Assembly: GCA_016648135.1 (NCBI GenBank)
Contig: JADDOH010023707.1
Span: 1-64,000 of the forward strand
Reading direction: 5' to 3'
Origin: Agrypnia vestita
Taxonomy: Eukaryota > Arthropoda > Insecta > Trichoptera > Phryganeidae
Length of the DNA: 64,000 bases
Shown: one piece after another, positions 58,716-64,000 of the stretch
Layout of the letters: every line of letters starts with the position of its first letter
Position numbering within the stretch: the stretch's first letter is position 1
Notes under the pieces: model-generated
The model's input: only the letters and a program-made list of their open reading frames with translations
Databases searched by the model: none
What the model was told of the DNA's origin: nothing
Position numbers and translations under genes: made by a program

Positions 58716-59390
58716 ATTGATTCTTCTTAATATAGTCTCTCACTAAATTATTTTATTAATACTTGAAAGAAAAAATACTTGATGAAAAAACGGGTTGTAG
58801 TTTCTAATATTCGTATAATATTTGCCTGGTATCTTTTCATCAGACAATTGCTTTATCATCGAACTATCTTAATAATCTCTTTGCAATCAAAATTTTCACA
58901 AATTTATTTTCTTTTCAAATTTTATTTCTCTTTTATTATTCTCTATTATTCTCCTTAATATACTCTCTCACTAAATTATTTTATTAATACTTGAAAGAAA
59001 AAATACTTGATGAAAAAACGGGTTGTAGTTTCTAATATTCGTATAATATTTGCCTGGTATCTTTTCATCAGACAATTGCTTTATCATCGAACTATCTTAA
59101 TAATCTCTTTGCAATCAAAATTTTCACAAATTTATTTTCTTTTCAAATTTTATTTCTCTTTTATTATTCTCTATTATTCTCCTTAATATACTCTCTCACT
59201 AAATTATTTTATTAATACTTGAAAGAAAAAATACTTGATGAAAAAACGGGTTGTAGTTTCTAATATTCGTATAATATTTGCCTGGTATCTTTTCATCAGA
59301 CAATTGCTTTATCATCGAAGTATCTTAATAATCTCTTTGCAATCAAAATTTTCACAAATTTATTTTCTTTTCAAATTTTATTTTTATTTT
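58716..59390 (+). repeat. 228-bp tandem array, about three copies
   Basis: CACTAAATTATTTTATTAAT occurs at 58741, 58969 and 59197. The units are nearly identical. The last is cut by the SINE that follows. Open frames within it are chance. Confidence 0.95.
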
Positions 59391-59397
59391 TTAAATA

Positions 59398-59550
59398 GAG
59401 ATGCGAACACGGAATACGTGTCACACAATATTCTTACTATTTTCAAACTAAACTAAACGCTTGTGCTATGAAAATAGGACTAATTTGCTAGTCTAGAGCC
59501 GCGACCTTTGGATCACGAGGCGAGAGTCCTAACCATAGGACCAACAAGTT
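59398..59550 (-). mobile_element. SINE family A, copy 6
   Basis: The minus strand reads CTTGTTGGTCCTATGGTTAG, GACTCTCGCCTCGTGATCCA, AAGGTCGCGGC (B box degraded), then TAGTCCTATTTTCATAGCAC and the tail GACACGTATTCCGTGTTCGC. It abuts the tandem array. Confidence 0.88.
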
Positions 59551-62276
59551 ATTTACATTATTATTATATTCGAAAAATTGTTAAAAGCACTTAGAGTAGT
59601 TGGAATTTTGTGAAATGTTTGATTTCACTATTTCATTTAAACTTTTTGTGTTCAATAAACATTGCATTTTACGATATTTTATTTATTTCCTCTGCAAGTC
59701 TCAGTTTTCTCACTATAAAATACAACTTGCCAACATCAATACTAGTTCTTATCGCAGAAAGGATATATTCTATGTGAAGTAGGTATAAAAGGGATGTTTG
59801 ATCGTATTTTGAAGACCTTCCCGGGCTTTATGACAAACATTTGACTTGAATTATTGGAAATCTGTTTTGAAAAGGGGGATTCATGAAACTGGGATTAAGT
59901 GGGTGGGATGCTCTGAAGTATCTTTACATGGTTACTTTATCTTCTAAAACTGGTTTGAATCCATTTACAATAATAGGCAATGAGGAATAAACATAATATA
60001 TGACATATTACTTTATCATATATATAGTGAGAATGTACTCACTCTATATATATAATTTTAAATATATAATCCGTAATACTATGTAGTAAAAAGTTGCATC
60101 AAATACTTTATCATTTTTAAAACTTCAATTATATCTAAATTCTGGAATCGAATATTTAACAGCACATTTTAACGAATGACGAAAATTGTCTCATGAGAAT
60201 GGCTCATAAAAGTTCTAATATGTCGGTAAAGTTTTTGGAAACACATTACAAGAATTATTACAGTTTATCAATATTTCCAAAGTCCTTGAATTTAATTTTC
60301 AATATGAAGATTTTGTTTTCTATAAACGATTATTACAGGAGTTTACAATAATTGATCAGATTAAATAATATGCATAATATAATTCAAATAATTATGGTTG
60401 ATTTTACACGTCTTTTACCTACACTCTATTTTACACACCGTTTTCATTTTTTATGGCTTTATTATTTTTAAGATAATAAAATATGTAGAACTGTTCTATA
60501 GTGTCAAACTTATTTGGATTGCTATTTTTTCATACCGTTAAAATAATACATGCATGAATAGGTATATAATTGATATTGTGAAATACTCCATGAAATTTTT
60601 ATAATTATAAAAAAGAGCAATAACTAATTCGACTGTGACACAGTTTGTTCGGACTCTTGAAATAGTTTGAAACAGTTTTCTGCTATGGTAAGTATTGGAG
60701 CAATTAGTTTAAGCTGAATTTCGCGGGGAAATGAAAATGGTATAACGAGGAAATCGTTGAACGTTTAGAAGACTTCCGGGAGGCTGGCGTATTTACCAAA
60801 CGAGGTTTGCAGGAAACGGTTAAACGTTCATAACAGTTTGATGGTCTGGACTGGTTTCTGGTCTTCTGATTAATAGGTTAACTGTATAATTATGTTTTAC
60901 TCATTAAGCTAACGGATCCTAAATAGTAAGTTCATACATGTGTATCGATAGCAACAACGCTGTAATGCTGAGAGTTATCATGATCAGTATTAAGATTTCG
61001 GCGTGTGATAGAGAAAGATAAGTTCTTCAAATTTACGGGCGTATTTATTTATTTATATACGCGTAAACGTCAAAACATACGTAAAATTTCATGACAAATT
61101 GAGAAAGGTAACACGAACCGACGAGAATAGACCCAAACATGTTATAATGCATTTAAAAAAATACTGAAATCGCACTATAACGATTTTAATTTTTAACGTT
61201 ACAGCTGTTCGTTCATCATTAAAAAATATTCAAGAAGTAGATTCCACTGTAATAACCATATTTTTTGTGGGAATTGTAGGATATAAATAGACCGAAACAT
61301 CGTACGATGTTATTATTGAAAGATTTGAATTATATCCTTGCGAAATATTATATACATATTTTTCAGGTATATTGTATTGAATATTTAATGCATAAATATT
61401 TCTTATATAAATAAGCAAACCAAGGGATCTCAGTGACTGCTATGAAGTAGTTAGCCGGTAGCCAGGGAGTCTTTATTTTATTTTATTTTTTTGGAAAACA
61501 TTTAGCATGACCAGTGTAGTTTCCTCGAGTCTCCAGTCTCCGAATTCTAATGATTTTCATCGCGGCTTTAGTGGATGAAACGTATCAGTATTCTAAGTAA
61601 CCCTGCCTACACAAGGCAGAATTTATATGTGTAGAAATTGAATGAAAATAATAAAATTATTTTCAGTTTGTTGAAAAATTAATTTTATTTTCTACCATCT
61701 AACTCTATTTTTAACATCAACTAATTTGCTTGAATATTTTGTAACTAAACTTAATGTTCTCATAGAAAACTAGAACTTGTTCATTTTGATTATGAAGTGT
61801 TTGTAAATTTAAATTTAATTTTGACTTAGATAAATGTATAATGAAATAGAATTACATAATGCATGTTTTATTGTGAGCTCTATGTATAATTTGTAAGAGG
61901 ACATACAGATTGTATTTTTTGTGCATCTGGCTGGGAAGTCAGATATGAGGTTTGAAATAATGCTTTTAATTAAAACTGTAAATTTTGTTTTATTTTTACA
62001 AAAATGGGGTAGGTACCTTTGTGTTTTATTGTTTTGTTTTTTTTTATTTCAAAAAGTGTTCTCTTTAAAAATCCGCCCATGTATGTGTTTTTAAATTTGT
62101 TGCACACGATTTGTTTGGTGATGGATTTATTAATGCTAACTGTAACCAAATTTCATTATTTATATTAAAATTTAAGTAAAAATTGATTATGAGAAACGAT
62201 ATTTGAACTACATATTTCAATATTAAAAAATTTTTGATTATTGCGCGCACTTAAATATTCTTATTAATATTGAAGT
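59551..62276. other. intron stretch, no gene
   Basis: 60640-60870 has balanced composition without a frame (ACGTTTAGAAGACTTCCGGG) and may be conserved non-coding DNA. The remainder is AT-rich. Confidence 0.4.
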
Positions 62277-62400
62277 GCTTGTTTGGTCTAGCGGTAAGAT
62301 GCTCACCTAGTAAAATAATATACATTCTTGACTACAAAGCCTCGAATTTAATCGTATTTTAAGATACGTTAAGAAATAATAAGAATATTGAAGTGCGGTG
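62277..62400 (+). mobile_element. SINE family A, copy 7 (old)
   Basis: Head TGCTTGTTTGGTCTAGCGGT with AAGATGCTCACCTAGT; the body is decayed but keeps TCGTATTTTAAGA and GAAATAATAAGAATATTGAA. It lies about 250 bases upstream of the third Calx exon. Confidence 0.75.
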
Positions 62401-62653
62401 TTGTAATTATGTTAGAATCTCTAATTAGTTTTTAAATACAAAAATGAAGATTTGAAATTCATACTTAAGAAAAACAAGACAATTTTTTGAAAAACAATGA
62501 AAAATTCGATTATAAAATCAATTAAATTCTAAAATTGTTTTCGCTTAATATTTTAATATATTAAACTCTCAGGTTATGATAAAAATATTATTGCCTTGGT
62601 TCTTAACTCTCCGAAGAAATCAATTACATTATAAATATTGTGAACATTTTCAG

Positions 62654-62799
62654 ATGAATTAGCAACCCTGGCGACGATAGCTGAAAGCAAACACCCCGAT
62701 AAAAGAACGGAAGAAGAGAAAGTTGCCTTACTAGGCAAACCCAAGTCTGGCGACATCATGCGCGCGCAACTCAGAATCAAGGAGAGCAAAGAATTTAAG
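62654..62799 (+). CDS. Calx: Calx (Na+/Ca2+ exchanger) exon after second Calx-beta domain
   Basis: A 146-nt exon between CATTTTCAG and GTTAGT. Its first two bases complete a codon with G from the previous exon (Asp), then 48 codons follow, leaving phase 0. It reads ELATLATIAESKHPDKRTEE, then EKVALLGKPKSGDIMRAQ and ends RIKESKEFK. This is the conserved stretch of NCX proteins between the second Calx-beta domain and the second membrane block (family pattern: acidic loop, (A/L)LGKP-x-x-G-(D/E), then (R/V)I-x-ES-x-EFK). The 3' part encoding the second membrane half lies beyond the window. Plus strand, same as the other exons. SINE copies flank it on both sides. Confidence 0.88.
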
Positions 62800-62859
62800 G
62801 TTAGTTGATAAAAAAATTATATATTGAATTGAAATTTCTTGTTGAGAATGATAATGAGT

Positions 62860-62990
62860 AGCTTTTTGGTGTAGTCGTAATGATCTGGTGGTCGGTGATC
62901 GACAGAATACCATAAAATTTGACCTTTTTTCACAGCACAAGCTTTTAGCTCAGTTTCAAAATATGTAGTAAGAATATAGATGCGACACGT
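62860..62990 (+). mobile_element. SINE family A, copy 8
   Basis: Head AGCTTTTTGGTGTAGTCGTA with ATGATCTGGTGGTCGGTGATC (B box degraded), body CACAGCACAAGCTTTTAGCT, then AATATGTAGTAAGAATATAG and GATGCGACACG. It begins 60 bases after the Calx donor site. Confidence 0.85.
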
Positions 62991-64000
62991 TTTCTCTATT
63001 TTTAGAAAAAAGAATTCAGAATTATTTTTTATAGGAAACCAAGGATTTATAAAAGCATAAAGGTGCAGGAAAACTCTTATATTCTTACTATAGTAGACAT
63101 ATGTTATATACGAAGCATAATCATCCAACATTTTTTTGTGAATTTCTCTTTCTTAAATACGATTCTTAAACAAGATTTGGAAATAAACATAAACATCAAA
63201 AAACATTGTACCATTGCCACACGATGCTTTACCATTTTTAGAAAGGGTGGAAAACTGCTGAGTCATTTTGCGATTTCAACGATCTTAGCGAAAGGGCGTG
63301 CTGAGAGTTATTTCTCGCTTCAAAGGTGATACCAGTTTAGACAGGAAAGGGTCGATCTTCGAGTTTTGATGACAAGACCCTTTTGGCAGCTGTGGACGAG
63401 GACGAAAGTTTACGCCCCCGTTTGATGAGTTTACATAATATTTTGTTTGTTTGTTTTTATTTTTTGGTACGCTACAAAATAATTCTTAAAAAATGGCAGA
63501 TAATTGTGCATCAACCTACATATCACAATATTATTTTATATATTATTGTTAAATATATTTTATGTTCAAGGTGTAGTTGAGGTACCATTTTTGCATTAAA
63601 ATTTTATATTTCAATAGAATATGTAATTTTTCAAAAACATTTTTTAAACGCCACTCGCATAAAAGAAAATAAAATCACATTTAGCCTTCCAGTGGTCGCA
63701 CCCTTGCGCCGAACATAAACAGTCGCGCGCGGCCTGTGATTCCGCAACGTTTCGTGTCTGGTTTGAGAAGATGGATCAATATTTTATGACATTATAATTA
63801 TAATAAATAAAAAATATTATTAGTTGATTATTTTTTTGATTTGTACTTAATAGTTAAGCAGTCTATGAAAACTCAAATGTTCACTCATATGACACAACGG
63901 TATACATCAACATAATAGCAAAATAAAATTAAATTTTCTTTTATAGTTTTAATCATTAATAGGCTGAGTATAATAGAAATAGAGCAACCTCATCATTAAT
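62991..64000. other. Calx downstream intron start; possible mariner fragment
   Basis: Apart from a possible transposase scrap at 63240-63440 (listed separately), this is AT-rich DNA with a GC-richer patch at 63680-63750. No exon is supported. Confidence 0.45.
63240..63440 (+). pseudogene. possible mariner transposase N-terminal fragment
   Basis: Across two frameshifts the plus strand gives SYFSLQR, DTSLDRKGS, then FDDKTLLAAVDEDESL. The last block resembles the segment between the two helix-turn-helix units of mariner transposases (GRPS-FD-x-TL-x-A-V-x-E-D). It is short and broken, and no terminal repeats were found. Confidence 0.4.

Larger units (their letters stand above)
13082..62653 (+). 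other. Calx intron, 49.6 kb, phase 1
   Basis: GT at 13082-13083 (GGTAAGATTG context) and AG at 62652-62653 (CATTTTCAG). It holds nearly all the transposable elements listed here. No further exon of the gene was recognised inside. Several GC-richer non-coding patches (listed separately) could be intronic regulatory elements. Confidence 0.75.

Overview
The window is AT-rich animal DNA, most likely from an insect. Its only host gene is a plus-strand sodium/calcium exchanger of the Calx/NCX family, seen as three exons (5524-5615, 13022-13081, 62654-62799). All three have AG/GT borders, and the reading frame runs on across both introns (phase 1 then phase 1). The first and third exons match the second Calx-beta domain and the region that follows it. 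The third carries the family block ALLGKPKSGD and ends in RIKESKEFK. The two introns are 7.4 kb and 49.6 kb. Everything else lies in these introns or upstream of the first visible exon. No prokaryotic gene, CRISPR array, rRNA or convincing functional tRNA was found. The order of insect cannot be fixed from this sequence.

Layout. 1-5.5 kb: a dead mariner at the window edge, a tRNA-derived SINE and a LINE 3' end. 5.5-13 kb: Calx exons and intron with a SINE and an element with long inverted repeats. 13-22 kb: hairpins, a 102-bp duplication, a second SINE family and nested LINE remnants. 22-30 kb: a solo LTR, an RTE-like LINE fragment, a TTAA-flanked MITE with clustered TATCGATA motifs, and a LINE 3' end sharing its tail with the second SINE family. 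33.7-35 kb: a second mariner, same family and orientation as the first. 37-39.5 kb: Penelope-like terminal sequence and two divergent inverted pairs carrying hammerhead-like cores. 41.2-43.2 kb: about 14 copies of a ~116-bp repeat packed with perfect heat-shock-element arrays. 43.4-46.3 kb: a SINE, a 1.3-kb element with GC-rich inverted repeats and TAA target duplications, and a Penelope-related end. 47-51 kb: an unidentified block with a 149-bp tandem array, a perfect 25-bp palindrome and a 48-bp duplication. 51.4-59.5 kb: a MITE, a long AT microsatellite, an internally deleted Tc1/mariner element, a Penelope 3' end (GIY-YIG domain plus hammerhead-like motif), a 228-bp tandem array and a SINE. 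62.2-63.5 kb: two SINE copies around the third exon and a possible mariner fragment.

The genes do not form an operon or pathway. The picture is one neuronal/muscle-type ion exchanger gene whose very long intron has collected many kinds of transposable element. The most unusual items are the heat-shock-element satellite and the repeated hammerhead-like motifs in Penelope-type sequences.
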